A stretch of DNA of 64,000 bases from the NCBI RefSeq assembly GCF_000242455.2, contig NC_019892.1, forward strand, positions 3,348,001-3,412,000, in the 5' to 3' direction. Position numbers and translations under genes: made by a program. Positions 7,638 through 16,413 of the stretch are shown in pieces. Below the pieces are notes generated by a model. The model was not told the DNA's origin. It worked only from the letters and a program-made list of their open reading frames with translations, and searched no databases. Every line of letters starts with the position of its first letter. Position 1 is the first letter of the stretch. The stretch is from Singulisphaera acidiphila DSM 18658 (GTDB taxonomy: Bacteria > Planctomycetota > Planctomycetia > Isosphaerales > Isosphaeraceae).

Positions 7638-9743
7638 TTATCGGACGCCTGCTGCGGGGCTCGCCGAGGTCCGGACCAAGTTCACCCGGATCCAGCCCGA
7701 GGGCTCGAGCGGCGTGACCTCTTGAATCGCAAACCCTTGGAGTTGGAGATTGCTCAAAGGGAGGTCGATCGGCCGACCTTGAAGTTTGTTGCGAACCCCG
7801 GACATAACCGCCACAGAAGCGAGGGGGCTGAGCGCAGTGGCCTTGTCCTCATCGTCGTTGATGGTGAAGATCCTGGCGCCCGGTCCCGGGTCGAATCCTT
7901 CGATCTTACCGGCAAGCCTGACCGGAGACGTTTCGGTCTGGGGCGTGACCTTGAACGAGATTACGAACTCCGCCTGGGGCGAAGTGATCCGGTAAACCTG
8001 GGCGGGGGGACCAAAGAGCCCGCCTCGGGTCATCTCGGGGGGAACCGGGACTTCGATCTGAAAGTCGTGGACCAGGGCCACCAAGTATCCTCGCGCGTCG
8101 GCGGCGAAGTCGGGCGGCGTGGTCGGCTTCTTCACGCGAATCGCCATCACATTGGGGTCCGCCACCGCTCGAGCGTCATTGACCGCTTTCAAGTAGCTGG
8201 CGAAATCCGAGTTCGGCTTGACCTCAACCCCTTTGGCCGGAGGAGCGTCGGGGACCGGCTTCTTGGTAATGACCATGAGGTTGTTGACGGACCGGGCGGG
8301 CTCGCTCTGGAGATAGCCCCGGATCAGGCTCGTGAGGATCGAGCCCAAATGCAGGTCGGCGGAAACTCCCGAGGCAGGCACGGCGAATTTGGCCGGTTGA
8401 GGAGCGTCGCCACCCACCTGATCGATGGCGTTGAGCCACTGGAGCCGGCCGCCAAGCACGACGTTCTCAGGGCGGGAACGGAGGGTCAGGCCCGTGATCA
8501 ACAGATTGCGTAAGCTCGCGGCATTACGGCCAAACAGCAAGTATTGGGCAAGCTGTGCGTTCTTTTGAGCCTCGGTCTGCGCAATCCGCTCGCCGCCGAG
8601 CTCGGCCGCTTCCCGGACCACGTTCTCGGCGATTCGACCGATCGCTCCCTGAGCGACCTGCTGCTGAATCTTGGCCTGATTGAACCCGAGGAGCGAGGCA
8701 AAGAAGCGCCCGAGACCTTTGCCCTGCTGCTTGAACGAGGAGAACATAGCGCTGACGTTATGCTGATACTCGGGCCCGAGCCGAAGGCCGTTCGGAGTCA
8801 AGACCGCCGTCACCGTGATCTGGGAGTTATCCACGGAGGTGGCCGTGAAATAATAGAGTTTGGCGGCCTGCCGGCCTTTGCGGTCCTGCTGGAGTTGGTT
8901 CTGAAAGTCCGTGATGGGAGTCACGCTGGTGGCGAGTTGACTGTTGTAGAAGGCGATTCCTTCATCGCTCGCGAGCAGGCCGAACCCCGTTTTCGGACCG
9001 GCGGTCACCTGCGAGACATAGCCTTTGCGATAGATCGGTCCCGACTCCACGACGTCGGCCGAGAGGGCGGGGGCCACCGTCGAGGCGTCGGCGGAAAGAT
9101 CGAGGTTGGGGACGTTGTAGAGGTCGTCCAATGCCGCCTGCAATTCCACCGAAGGAACCCAGGGACGCGCCTTGTTGTTCGCTTGCAGGGAATTGAGCGC
9201 CGCGTACAGGTGCTTCAGGCTCAATTGACGCTGAGAAACGGTGAGCGCCTTCTCGTACTGGCGAAGGGCATCGCCCAGGTCGATGCCGACGAACTTCACC
9301 CAACGCTCACGGTTCTCCTGAACACCGGGGTCGGGAATTTGGGGAAGGCCCTTCACTCGGTCGACCAGGCGGCGTTCGGCCCATGCCAGCCGCACTCGGG
9401 GCCGCAGCCAGGCGCGAAGCTCCTCGCGAAGCTCGGCGGCCGGCGGCCAGGCCGTTCCCTTCAGCGCGACCGAGATCTGATAGACGTTGTTCAGCGCAGC
9501 GAGCCGATCGTTCTCCGACGGCAGCACCGCGTAACTCTTCAGTTCGTTCACCAACGCGTCGAAAAAGGCATTCCATCCCTGGGCATTCGGTTGAGCGACG
9601 GCTCCGGGCTTCGTCCACACCTCGCGGATGGTTTCAATCTTCTGCTCAACCGCATAATAACTCGGCGCTGCGGGAGCCGCCCCGAGGCAGACCCCCACCA
9701 TCCCCATCGACAAGATCCAACGGCCAACGCCGAGACGTCGCAT
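7638..9743 (-). CDS. Large secreted protein of unknown function
   Basis: The product is 701 residues when started at the ATG ending at 9743, which has a GGGAGG site and begins a clear signal peptide (MRRLGVGRWILSMGMVGVC, cleavage near the AAPAAPS segment). I do not recognise a domain. The N-terminal third is helical, with repeated motifs of charged and Ala/Leu residues (about 30-200). The centre has a region around KAKIQQQVAQGAIGRI-like sequence that reads as a helix rich in Gln and Ala, and the C-terminal third alternates short strand-like segments. It is probably periplasmic or in the paryphoplasm. It is transcribed alone, divergent from the CRTAC1-like gene, with a 275-base AT-richer gap holding promoters for both. 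Confidence 0.65.
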   Translation of the reverse strand: MRRLGVGRWILSMGMVGVCLGAAPAAPSYYAVEQKIETIREVWTKPGAVAQPNAQGWNAFFDALVNELKSYAVLPSENDRLAALNNVYQISVALKGTAWPPAAELREELRAWLRPRVRLAWAERRLVDRVKGLPQIPDPGVQENRERWVKFVGIDLGDALRQYEKALTVSQRQLSLKHLYAALNSLQANNKARPWVPSVELQAALDDLYNVPNLDLSADASTVAPALSADVVESGPIYRKGYVSQVTAGPKTGFGLLASDEGIAFYNSQLATSVTPITDFQNQLQQDRKGRQAAKLYYFTATSVDNSQITVTAVLTPNGLRLGPEYQHNVSAMFSSFKQQGKGLGRFFASLLGFNQAKIQQQVAQGAIGRIAENVVREAAELGGERIAQTEAQKNAQLAQYLLFGRNAASLRNLLITGLTLRSRPENVVLGGRLQWLNAIDQVGGDAPQPAKFAVPASGVSADLHLGSILTSLIRGYLQSEPARSVNNLMVITKKPVPDAPPAKGVEVKPNSDFASYLKAVNDARAVADPNVMAIRVKKPTTPPDFAADARGYLVALVHDFQIEVPVPPEMTRGGLFGPPAQVYRITSPQAEFVISFKVTPQTETSPVRLAGKIEGFDPGPGARIFTINDDEDKATALSPLASVAVMSGVRNKLQGRPIDLPLSNLQLQGFAIQEVTPLEPSGWIRVNLVRTSASPAAGVR

Positions 9744-10018
9744 GTGCCCCTCCCAGTTGATGCTAAAGTCAAAATGTGGGTCCGAACCACCCGGCATCGT
9801 AAGCTATCGCAAAGAACTGTGGCTCAAATCCACTCAATTCTTACCCAAACCGCCAGCATGAGTCGATTTTACCGATTTTTCCGAAATCACCAACGAAATC
9901 CTCGGCGGTTGAACCGATACGCAGAGTTCATGCCAAACCAGCAAGGCCACGCAATCACCAAAGACACCCCAATCCTCCGATTCAACGAGGAGTCATTGTG
10001 GTCCCAAAGGGGGGATCG

Positions 10019-11863
10019 ATGAGTTCTCGGCCGAGTAAGCCAATCCGGTGGAGCCTCGTACGGCTCGGGTTCGGGACGCTCGCAATCGCCGTTGTGGGCG
10101 TGATCGCCTGGAATTCGGTGAGCTTCGAGAAGAGGCCCCGGGGAAAAGGGAAGCCGAACGCTCATCCAGGCCTGCCGAATGCCAGGTCCAAACCCAGGTC
10201 GGTCATCCCCGATGACCAAATGATGCGATCAGACGGACCACCAGCCCTCCTGACGAGACAAGAGGCACCGAGTCCGTTCCGATTCGCCGAGATTGCTGCG
10301 AAAGCAGGGATCGACTTCATCCACTTTTCCGGGATGACGGACGCAAAACATTTCCCCACGGCGAACGGATCCGGGGTTGCGATCTTTGACTTCGATAACG
10401 ACGGCAAGCTGGACCTCTACTTCGCGTCGGCGACCTTGCTGCCGCTAGGGACCGCCGTCAAGGGGCCGAATCGGCTCTACAGGAATCTCGGCGACAACCG
10501 GTTCGCGGACGTGACGGCAAGCTCGGGGCTCGGATTCCAGGGGTTCTGCCACGGAGTCGTGGTCGGCGACATCGACAACGACGGCGATCAGGACGTCTTC
10601 CTTTGCAACTACGGCTCGAACGTGCTCTATCTGAATCAAGGGAACGGCGCATTTCTCGACATCAGCAAGAGCGCAAATATCGATCGGCCGGGCTGGTCTT
10701 CCGGAGGTGCCTTTCTCGACGCCGACAATGATGGCGACCTTGATCTCTATGTCGCGAACTACGGCGAGTGGATCTACCCTCAGGATGACCTCTTCTGCGG
10801 CGATCGGGAGAAAGGGGTCCGAATCTACTGCTCTCCGCGCACGATCCGGCCGGTCAAACACAACCTCTACCGCAACAATGGCGATCGGACCTTCACCGAC
10901 GTGACGGACGCAGCGGGCCTGGGTCGCGCCGATGGCCACGGCTTCGGCGTGGTCGCCGCCGACCTCAACGGCGACGGGCAGATCGACCTGTTCGTCGCCA
11001 ACGACATGGACCCCAACTTCGTCTTCTACAACAAGGGGGACGGCACGTTTGAGGACGTGACCGAAACCTCAGGTGCTGCGCTCGACGAGAAGGGGCAAGC
11101 CCTTTCGGGGATGGGTGCCGATGCCGAGGATCTCGACGGCGACGGCCGCACGGAAATCCTCGTCACCAACTTCGCCAACGAAGCGAACACACTCTACCAA
11201 AACCTCGGCCAAGGCAGATTTCTGGACATCTCCCCCTACTTCGGGTTCGCCTCCGACACCCTCCCTTGGGTCGGCTGGGGCACCGCCCTGGCCGACTTCG
11301 ACAACGATGGCTGGCCCGACAACTTCGTCACGAATGGCCAGGTCGACAACAATCGCCATCTCCTGGGGCAACGGATCAAGTACGAGCAACCGGCGAGCCT
11401 GTTTCACAACAAGCAAGGGAAACGGTTTCGCCTGGCCACCCGAGACGCCGGCCCCTACTTCGCCTCGGAGCACGTCGGCCGGGGTGCGGCGTTCGGTGAT
11501 CTCGACAACGACGGCGATATCGACATCGTGGTCAACCACATGGACGGCCCCCCCGCGCTGCTCCGGAACGACTCTCGCTCGCGCCCACCGAACCACTGGA
11601 TCAGGCTCGTTCTGCAAGGGACCAGGAGCAATCGCGACGCCGTCGGAGCCAAGGTGCAAGTTGTCGTGGGGCAACGGACCATCCATCGTCAGCGCAAAGG
11701 GGGATGCAGTATGCTCTCCGCCAACGACCCTCGCCTCCTGATCGGTGTCGGACAGGCGGACGAAGTCGCGAAGTTGGTGGTTTCCTGGCCGTCAGGCGCG
11801 GTCAGCACCCTGGAACACCTCAAAGTTGATCGAACCTACGAGTTGATCGAACCCGTTCGATGA
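10019..11863 (+). CDS. CRTAC1-like FG-GAP/VCBS and ASPIC-UnbV protein
   Basis: The protein is 614 residues from the ATG at 10019, chosen for the AAGGGGGG site 6 bases upstream; a GTG at 9998 is an alternative. An N-terminal hydrophobic segment (about residues 13-35) anchors or exports it. Seven or so calcium-binding beta-propeller repeats follow, each with a D-x-D-x-D-G loop such as FDFDNDGKLDLYF, GDIDNDGDQDVF, DADNDGDLDLYV, DLNGDGQIDLFV and DLDNDGDIDIVV. The last 100 residues form an ASPIC/UnbV domain ending in VVSWPSGAVSTLEHLKV. Such proteins are extracellular and very numerous in planctomycetes; they probably bind calcium and ligands or matrix. The upstream gap is shared with a divergent gene. 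Confidence 0.9.
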   Translation: MSSRPSKPIRWSLVRLGFGTLAIAVVGVIAWNSVSFEKRPRGKGKPNAHPGLPNARSKPRSVIPDDQMMRSDGPPALLTRQEAPSPFRFAEIAAKAGIDFIHFSGMTDAKHFPTANGSGVAIFDFDNDGKLDLYFASATLLPLGTAVKGPNRLYRNLGDNRFADVTASSGLGFQGFCHGVVVGDIDNDGDQDVFLCNYGSNVLYLNQGNGAFLDISKSANIDRPGWSSGGAFLDADNDGDLDLYVANYGEWIYPQDDLFCGDREKGVRIYCSPRTIRPVKHNLYRNNGDRTFTDVTDAAGLGRADGHGFGVVAADLNGDGQIDLFVANDMDPNFVFYNKGDGTFEDVTETSGAALDEKGQALSGMGADAEDLDGDGRTEILVTNFANEANTLYQNLGQGRFLDISPYFGFASDTLPWVGWGTALADFDNDGWPDNFVTNGQVDNNRHLLGQRIKYEQPASLFHNKQGKRFRLATRDAGPYFASEHVGRGAAFGDLDNDGDIDIVVNHMDGPPALLRNDSRSRPPNHWIRLVLQGTRSNRDAVGAKVQVVVGQRTIHRQRKGGCSMLSANDPRLLIGVGQADEVAKLVVSWPSGAVSTLEHLKVDRTYELIEPVR

Positions 11864-12070
11864 ACCACAACTGGTCGCCCGGGCGGGCGGGAATGGCGGC
11901 CTAATCCTTCGATGTCAACGCACGAACCCGAGGCACCGATCAGGGGCTGGAGGCCCTGGAGACTTCCAATTGCCGGGTTCGGCGGTAAGCGTTAGGATGC
12001 CCGCGCGGCTCCCCCCAGGGAGGAGTGCGGCGTCTCAAAAGTACGACCATCAGGGTAAAAGGAGGCCCCG

Positions 12071-12997
12071 ATGCCCGCGCTTGCCACATCTGCACCTATG
12101 CCCCAAGTCGGCGAGCCCGACCTGTCGGTGGTCGTCGCGTCGGTCAATGGCTGGGAGGTTCTCGAGCCGACGTTGCAGGCGCTCGACGCCCAGCCGGAGC
12201 GGGCCTTCATGGAAGTGATCGTCGTTGAGGCCGTCGGAGGGCCGTTGCGCGAGCGGCTGCGCGCCCATCGGCCTGAGGTCCTTGTGATCGAAGCCGAGCG
12301 CATGCCGATCCCCAAGCTCAGGCACCTCGGCGTCTGCCGGGCCCAGGGGAAGATCGTCGCGATCCTGGAAGATCACGGCCAGGTCGCCTCGGGCTGGGCC
12401 GCCTCCTTGCTCGAGGCCCACAAAGGACCATGGGCCGCAGTCGGGGGCGCTGTGGAGAACGGCAAGCGGGGCTTGGTCAACTGGGCCGTCTTCTTCTGCG
12501 AATACACGCCCTATATGAAGCCGGTTCTCGAAGGGGAAGCAACCGACCTCCCCGGCAACAACATCGCCTACAAACGCCCCCACCTGATGCGACACGCCAA
12601 AGTCCTGGCGCAGGGAAAGTGGGAGTCCTGGATCAACGACAGCCTCCGCGCAGACGGGGTCCGACTCGCCTCGACCAACGCCGCGGTCGTCCACCACATC
12701 AAGCCGTTTCGACTCGGCTATTTCGTCGTGCAACGGTTCCATTTCGCACGTTCGTACGCGGGGATGCGCCGGGTTGACCAGTCCGTTTTGACCCGCCTGG
12801 TCTATGGAGCCGGTTCCCTCGCCCTGCCGGCCCTGCTGATGGCCCGGGTCACAAAAACGGTCCTGACCAAGAAGCGAAACCTCGGCTGGTTTCTGGTGAC
12901 GAGTCCGCTGGTCGCGCTGTTCTTGTCCGTAGGCGCGGTGGGCGAAATGGTCGGCTACCTCTTCGGGCCGGGCTCGAGCCTGAATAAAGTTGAGTGA
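12071..12997 (+). CDS. Family 2 glycosyltransferase (first of tandem pair)
   Basis: The 308-residue protein starts at an ATG with a near-consensus AAAAGGAGG site. The N-terminal half is a GT-A nucleotide-sugar fold: LSVVVASVNGWEVLEPTLQA, then PIPKLRHLGVCRAQGKIVAI and LEDH in the place of the metal-binding D-x-D. The middle motif NWAVFFCEYTPY and LPGNNIAY are shared with its neighbour. Two or three membrane helices close the protein (about 240-300), so it acts at the inner membrane face. It would move a sugar from a nucleotide donor to a lipid carrier or surface glycan; donor and acceptor are unknown. Its stop lies within the start of the next gene (8-base overlap), so the two are coupled. Confidence 0.85.
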   Translation: MPALATSAPMPQVGEPDLSVVVASVNGWEVLEPTLQALDAQPERAFMEVIVVEAVGGPLRERLRAHRPEVLVIEAERMPIPKLRHLGVCRAQGKIVAILEDHGQVASGWAASLLEAHKGPWAAVGGAVENGKRGLVNWAVFFCEYTPYMKPVLEGEATDLPGNNIAYKRPHLMRHAKVLAQGKWESWINDSLRADGVRLASTNAAVVHHIKPFRLGYFVVQRFHFARSYAGMRRVDQSVLTRLVYGAGSLALPALLMARVTKTVLTKKRNLGWFLVTSPLVALFLSVGAVGEMVGYLFGPGSSLNKVE

Positions 12998-13991
12998 GGA
13001 TCAGCCGGCCCTGAGCGTGATCGTCGCCGCCAGCGACTCGCTGCAAGCCGTCGCGCAAACCATCAGGTCGCTCCGGGCTCAGAACGGCATCGACCGGGCC
13101 GAGCTCATCGTGGCGGCGGACCGCGCTCGGATCACACCCACCGCCAACGACCCAATGGCAGGCGTCCATTGGGTCGCCGCCGAACCCGGCAGCGGGGTGC
13201 CGAGACTGCGACGCCTCGGGCTCGACCAGGCCCGGGGATCAGTCGTCGTCTTCACGGAAGACTCATGCCTGTTTGATCCTGATTGGATTTCCCGCTGGAT
13301 CCAGGCATTCGACGATCCCACGGTCGCCGCCGCCACCGGTCCGGTCGAACCGGCCATGGGGGACGCGGCCGTCGATTGGGCCGTCTTCTTCTGTGAATAC
13401 GCCTCATTCCTTCCCGCGCGGACCCGTCAAGCCGGGCCGCCGTCCCGCCTGGCGGGCAACAATTTCGCCGTACGGGTGACCGGCACCAAGACCGGCCTGG
13501 CCGCGCTCGCGCGAGCCGAGATTCAAGAAAACGACGTCCACCGAGAACTGCGCCAACGGGGGGCGGCGATCGTCGAGGCCACGACGGCCTTGGCTCGGCA
13601 CGTCCGGCGCTACACCTGGCGCGAGGCGGTTGGCGATCGGTTTCGGTTCGGACTCGAGTTCGGCCGCCTCCGCGCCCAATGGCACGCGAAACCGCTGAAC
13701 GCGGTCGCCTTTCTCGCAGCCCCGGCCATCTTTACGGCCCAGTTCGGCCGGCTCACGGCCACGATCATCGCTCAGCGTCGCTATCGCCGCCGATTTCTCA
13801 CGAGCCTGCCGATGATACTCGGGCTGTTGATGGCCTGGAGTATTGGTGAGGCGCTGGGCTGGACGTGGGGGCCTGCACCTCCTCGCCACTCCGCCGGCAA
13901 TGGATGTGATAGAGCGGACCGAACGCAAGCGCCAGCCACCGACCGTAACCGGCCACCGCAAGGTTATACAGGCGAGCGAGAGTCCGTTTGA
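12990..13991 (+). CDS. Family 2 glycosyltransferase (second of tandem pair)
   Basis: The 333-residue protein starts at a TTG that overlaps the end of the first glycosyltransferase. It shares LSVIVAAS, a VVFTEDS motif in the D-x-D place, DWAVFFCEYASF and LAGNNFAV with its neighbour and ends with the same type of membrane helices (MAWSIGEALGWTWGP against VGEMVGYLFGP), so the pair arose by duplication. The last roughly 30 residues, after the helix, are rich in Arg, Asp and Pro and are read from the antisense of the methyltransferase gene; the reading frames overlap tail to tail by 194 bases. The sugar donor and acceptor are unknown. Confidence 0.8.
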   Translation: MSEDQPALSVIVAASDSLQAVAQTIRSLRAQNGIDRAELIVAADRARITPTANDPMAGVHWVAAEPGSGVPRLRRLGLDQARGSVVVFTEDSCLFDPDWISRWIQAFDDPTVAAATGPVEPAMGDAAVDWAVFFCEYASFLPARTRQAGPPSRLAGNNFAVRVTGTKTGLAALARAEIQENDVHRELRQRGAAIVEATTALARHVRRYTWREAVGDRFRFGLEFGRLRAQWHAKPLNAVAFLAAPAIFTAQFGRLTATIIAQRRYRRRFLTSLPMILGLLMAWSIGEALGWTWGPAPPRHSAGNGCDRADRTQAPATDRNRPPQGYTGERESV

Positions 13992-14931
13992 ACGGAGCGA
14001 ACTCAACCACCTCGCTCTCGCTCAGCCCGGGGGCCGAGACGACCCCGCCTCCGAACGGACTTCGCCGAAGCAGCCGCTTCCATTCGACGTAGTTCAGCGT
14101 ACGGATCGCCCGAAAGTCGACACGCCGCTTCCAGAAGACGTAAGCCGACATCCAGCGTCGCGGCAAGAAACCGACCCCCCAGACCTGGACATGCGGCTCG
14201 GGGGCCAGACTGAACCGATTCGGCGTCGCCAGGAAGAGCCGGCCCCACGGCTTGAGAATGCGGTGGGCCTCCGCAAGCGTGGCCAATTGATCCCCGACGT
14301 GCTCGATGACGTCGCCACCGATCAGGCCGCCGAAGCTCTGCGAGCGGAACGGCTGCGCCTCGGCACAGCCGCAGACCAACCGGACGTGGGAATGCCCCGC
14401 TTCATCAAGCCGTTTCCGGGCGACCAGGAGCCAGCGCATGGCGATATCAACCCCATACAGCGGTCTCTCTTCCTCGAACCCATCGAGGTCATAGGGGCGG
14501 CTCGCCAGGCTGAGGAGGACCGAACCGGTCCCGCAACCGAGGTCGAGAACTCGGCTCCACGAGATCAGGCAGCGGAGCGTGACACAATCGTCGAGATGCT
14601 CCGAGAATCGCTCGGGGCCAGTCAGGATGTGGGCGATCTGCCTGCGCCGGAGGTCGGCCGGAATTTCGGGAGAGAGGTCGAAGTACCGCTCGAGCAGGCC
14701 ACGGAAGTCCAAGCGGTCGTAGTCTTCGTTCAGCCGAAGCGCGAATTCCCAGTCGGCGTGATTGGCCAAGTACAGGTCGTCACCGGTCCGAAGGTCGGGA
14801 ACTCCTCGGAGACCGCGATAGACCGATCCACACGCCCGACACGACCACCGGTCATCCCGTTGGCGCAAGGGGCCCTGACAGCGGGGGCAGACAATCGGGT
14901 CGGTTCCGTCCACGGGCAGCCTCCGATCCAT
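13798..14931 (-). CDS. SAM-dependent methyltransferase with zinc ribbon
   Basis: The 377-residue protein begins with a Trm112-like zinc ribbon (CPRCQGPL and CRACGSVYRG, with Cys pairs about 15 residues apart), followed by a class I methyltransferase domain with motif I VLDLGCGTGSVLLSL near residue 130, an acidic GVD after it, and GDVIEHV and LKPWGRLFLATPNR later. It is the type of enzyme that methylates a sugar or lipid intermediate and often accompanies glycosyltransferases. It is convergent with the second glycosyltransferase and the last 30 or so codons lie antisense to that gene, so the tail SGEEVQAPTSSPAPHQYS has no family resemblance. The substrate is unknown. Confidence 0.85.
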   Translation of the reverse strand: MDRRLPVDGTDPIVCPRCQGPLRQRDDRWSCRACGSVYRGLRGVPDLRTGDDLYLANHADWEFALRLNEDYDRLDFRGLLERYFDLSPEIPADLRRRQIAHILTGPERFSEHLDDCVTLRCLISWSRVLDLGCGTGSVLLSLASRPYDLDGFEEERPLYGVDIAMRWLLVARKRLDEAGHSHVRLVCGCAEAQPFRSQSFGGLIGGDVIEHVGDQLATLAEAHRILKPWGRLFLATPNRFSLAPEPHVQVWGVGFLPRRWMSAYVFWKRRVDFRAIRTLNYVEWKRLLRRSPFGGGVVSAPGLSESEVVEFAPFKRTLARLYNLAVAGYGRWLALAFGPLYHIHCRRSGEEVQAPTSSPAPHQYSRPSTARVSSAGS

Positions 14932-15101
14932 CGGGCCGCAAACTTTGGTTCGACGGGCAGGCGGCGAATGGTATCCTTGTGCCTCAATCGGGGGAACCCG
15001 AGAATAGTCGGCGGTGAGCAGCGAATAGTCACAGGCAACAGGTCCGCGCCGGTTCGACCCGGAAACTCTCTCTCTGTTTTCTTTCAGGAGCAGCTCCCCT
15101 C

Positions 15102-15851
15102 ATGGGCGTAGGCGACCACCAGTTCGACACTTCGGACTCTCCACTCTTCCGACGGGCGGTCGTTCGCTTCTCCGCCATCGGCGAGGCCTGGGCGATGGTC
15201 CAGGCGGAATGGGTCACCTGGGCGCTGACGATGTTGATCGTGCTCGCAGGAAATTCGATTGTCTCCAAGGTCGCCGACGCGCTCTTTCACGTGGGCGGCA
15301 ACGGTGGGTTGGTCGGCTTCCGCTGGCCGATGCCTCGCGAGGAGATGGCGCTCCAGGTCATCCTGGCCGCGCTCATCAACGGGTTCTTCGTAGGCGGGAT
15401 GTTCCGAATGGCCTGCCGCCAGGTCCGAGGCGAGCGGATTCGGGTCGGCGACTTGTTCTCCGTGACTGACGTCCTCAACGAACTCGCGCTGGGCTCGATC
15501 CTCTGTGCGGCCATCGTGGCGATCGTGAGCTTTGTTTGCTTCGTGATCCCGGGCCTTATCCTCCACGGTCTCCTCATGTTCACGATCCCGTTGATCGTCG
15601 ACGGGCGTTTGAGGGCGATCGCGGCAATCCGGCAGAGCGGAAACGCGCTGAAGTCGCAATGGCTTACGGCCACCCTGTTTCACGCCGTCACGTCGTTCCT
15701 CAGCGGAATCGGCACCTGCTTCTTCTGCGTCGGGATCCTCCTCACCGGTCCGATCTACGTGCTCTCGATCGCGATCCTCTACCGCGATTTCTTCCTCACC
15801 AAAGACGCGGCCTTCAAGAGCAAGCCTGCCGCTCCGTTCTCCGACTTCTGA
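15102..15851 (+). CDS. Multi-pass membrane protein
   Basis: The 249-residue protein has about five or six hydrophobic helices (about residues 38-60, 82-100, 125-165, 190-225). There is a positively charged loop with MACRQVRGERIRVGDLF and a hairpin with RQSGNALKSQWLTA, the pattern of small integral membrane proteins related to DUF975 and glycerophosphoryl-diester-phosphodiesterase membrane domains. I do not assign an enzyme. It starts with GGAG about 14 bases upstream, rather far. The gene stands alone, divergent from the methyltransferase. Confidence 0.7.
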   Translation: MGVGDHQFDTSDSPLFRRAVVRFSAIGEAWAMVQAEWVTWALTMLIVLAGNSIVSKVADALFHVGGNGGLVGFRWPMPREEMALQVILAALINGFFVGGMFRMACRQVRGERIRVGDLFSVTDVLNELALGSILCAAIVAIVSFVCFVIPGLILHGLLMFTIPLIVDGRLRAIAAIRQSGNALKSQWLTATLFHAVTSFLSGIGTCFFCVGILLTGPIYVLSIAILYRDFFLTKDAAFKSKPAAPFSDF

Positions 15852-15886
15852 GCCCCGCAGCCGGCGGCCGAACCCTTGAATTGCTG

Positions 15887-15979
15887 AGGCGAGCGGGGAG
15901 TGTGAGCTCCCTGTCTTATTGAGACATTCCCACCGATGTTGTCTCACTCAGACAGGGAGCTCACGCTCCCCGCTCGCCT
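15887..15979. repeat. Long inverted repeat, 40-base arms
   Basis: Arms 15887-15926 and 15940-15979 are reverse complements with three differences over 40 bases, around a 13-base loop. One difference gives a G-T pair, so the RNA form would be a nearly continuous 40-base-pair hairpin. It starts 36 bases after the stop of the membrane-protein gene. It has no T-tract. The core GGCGAG...GGAGC...GAGCTC recurs in diverged form at 39282-39312, and a short GGCGAGTGGGGGAG copy lies at about 16002-16015, which points to a dispersed palindromic repeat rather than a simple terminator. Confidence 0.85.
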
Positions 15980-16031
15980 TTAAGGGTGGGCGAAATCGCA
16001 AGGCGAGTGGGGGAGATTCCAAGATCGATTC

Positions 16032-16274
16032 TCAGTCGGGCTTGATGTTCTCAAAGAACTCTTCGACCGTCTCGGTCTCGCGCTCAGCCGTGACCTGCTC
16101 GGCGAGCCGCTGGATGAACCCGTGCTTGAGCGCCTGGACAGCCGCCTTGAGAATCGTGGCCATGGCGGCCGATTCTGCGGCCGACAGATCGCGACCGAGC
16201 GTCTGGCGACCCAAGGCGCTCGCCAATCGTTCGGCATGTGCTTCGACCGACACGACACGTTCCGGCTCATTCAT
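16032..16274 (-). CDS. Small conserved-looking hypothetical protein
   Basis: This 80-residue protein has a very good start: ATG at 16274 preceded by GAAGGAGGGACAACG, a strong ribosome-binding site. The sequence is an amphipathic helical protein with HAERLASALGRQ, AAMATILKAAVQALK and a strongly acidic C-terminus (VEEFFENIKPD). Base composition and start signals argue that it is translated, but I recognise no family. It is divergent from the nitrilase-family gene, so a 139-base gap between them should carry both promoters. Confidence 0.6.
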   Translation of the reverse strand: MNEPERVVSVEAHAERLASALGRQTLGRDLSAAESAAMATILKAAVQALKHGFIQRLAEQVTAERETETVEEFFENIKPD

Positions 16275-16413
16275 CGTTGTCCCTCCTTCAGGATCTCACG
16301 ACAAGGCTCAGCCGGCCCTGGACATTGCCGGGCTGTAATTGGCCAGCCCTGTTCCGCTATCATCAGCGATCCTGAGAACGATGTCACGACGGAATTGAGA
16401 AAGGCGTCTTTAA

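Noticed and set aside
8544..10022. 492-codon + strand frame
   Set aside because: Mirrors the secreted protein at 7638-9743, which has the better start, signal peptide and composition.
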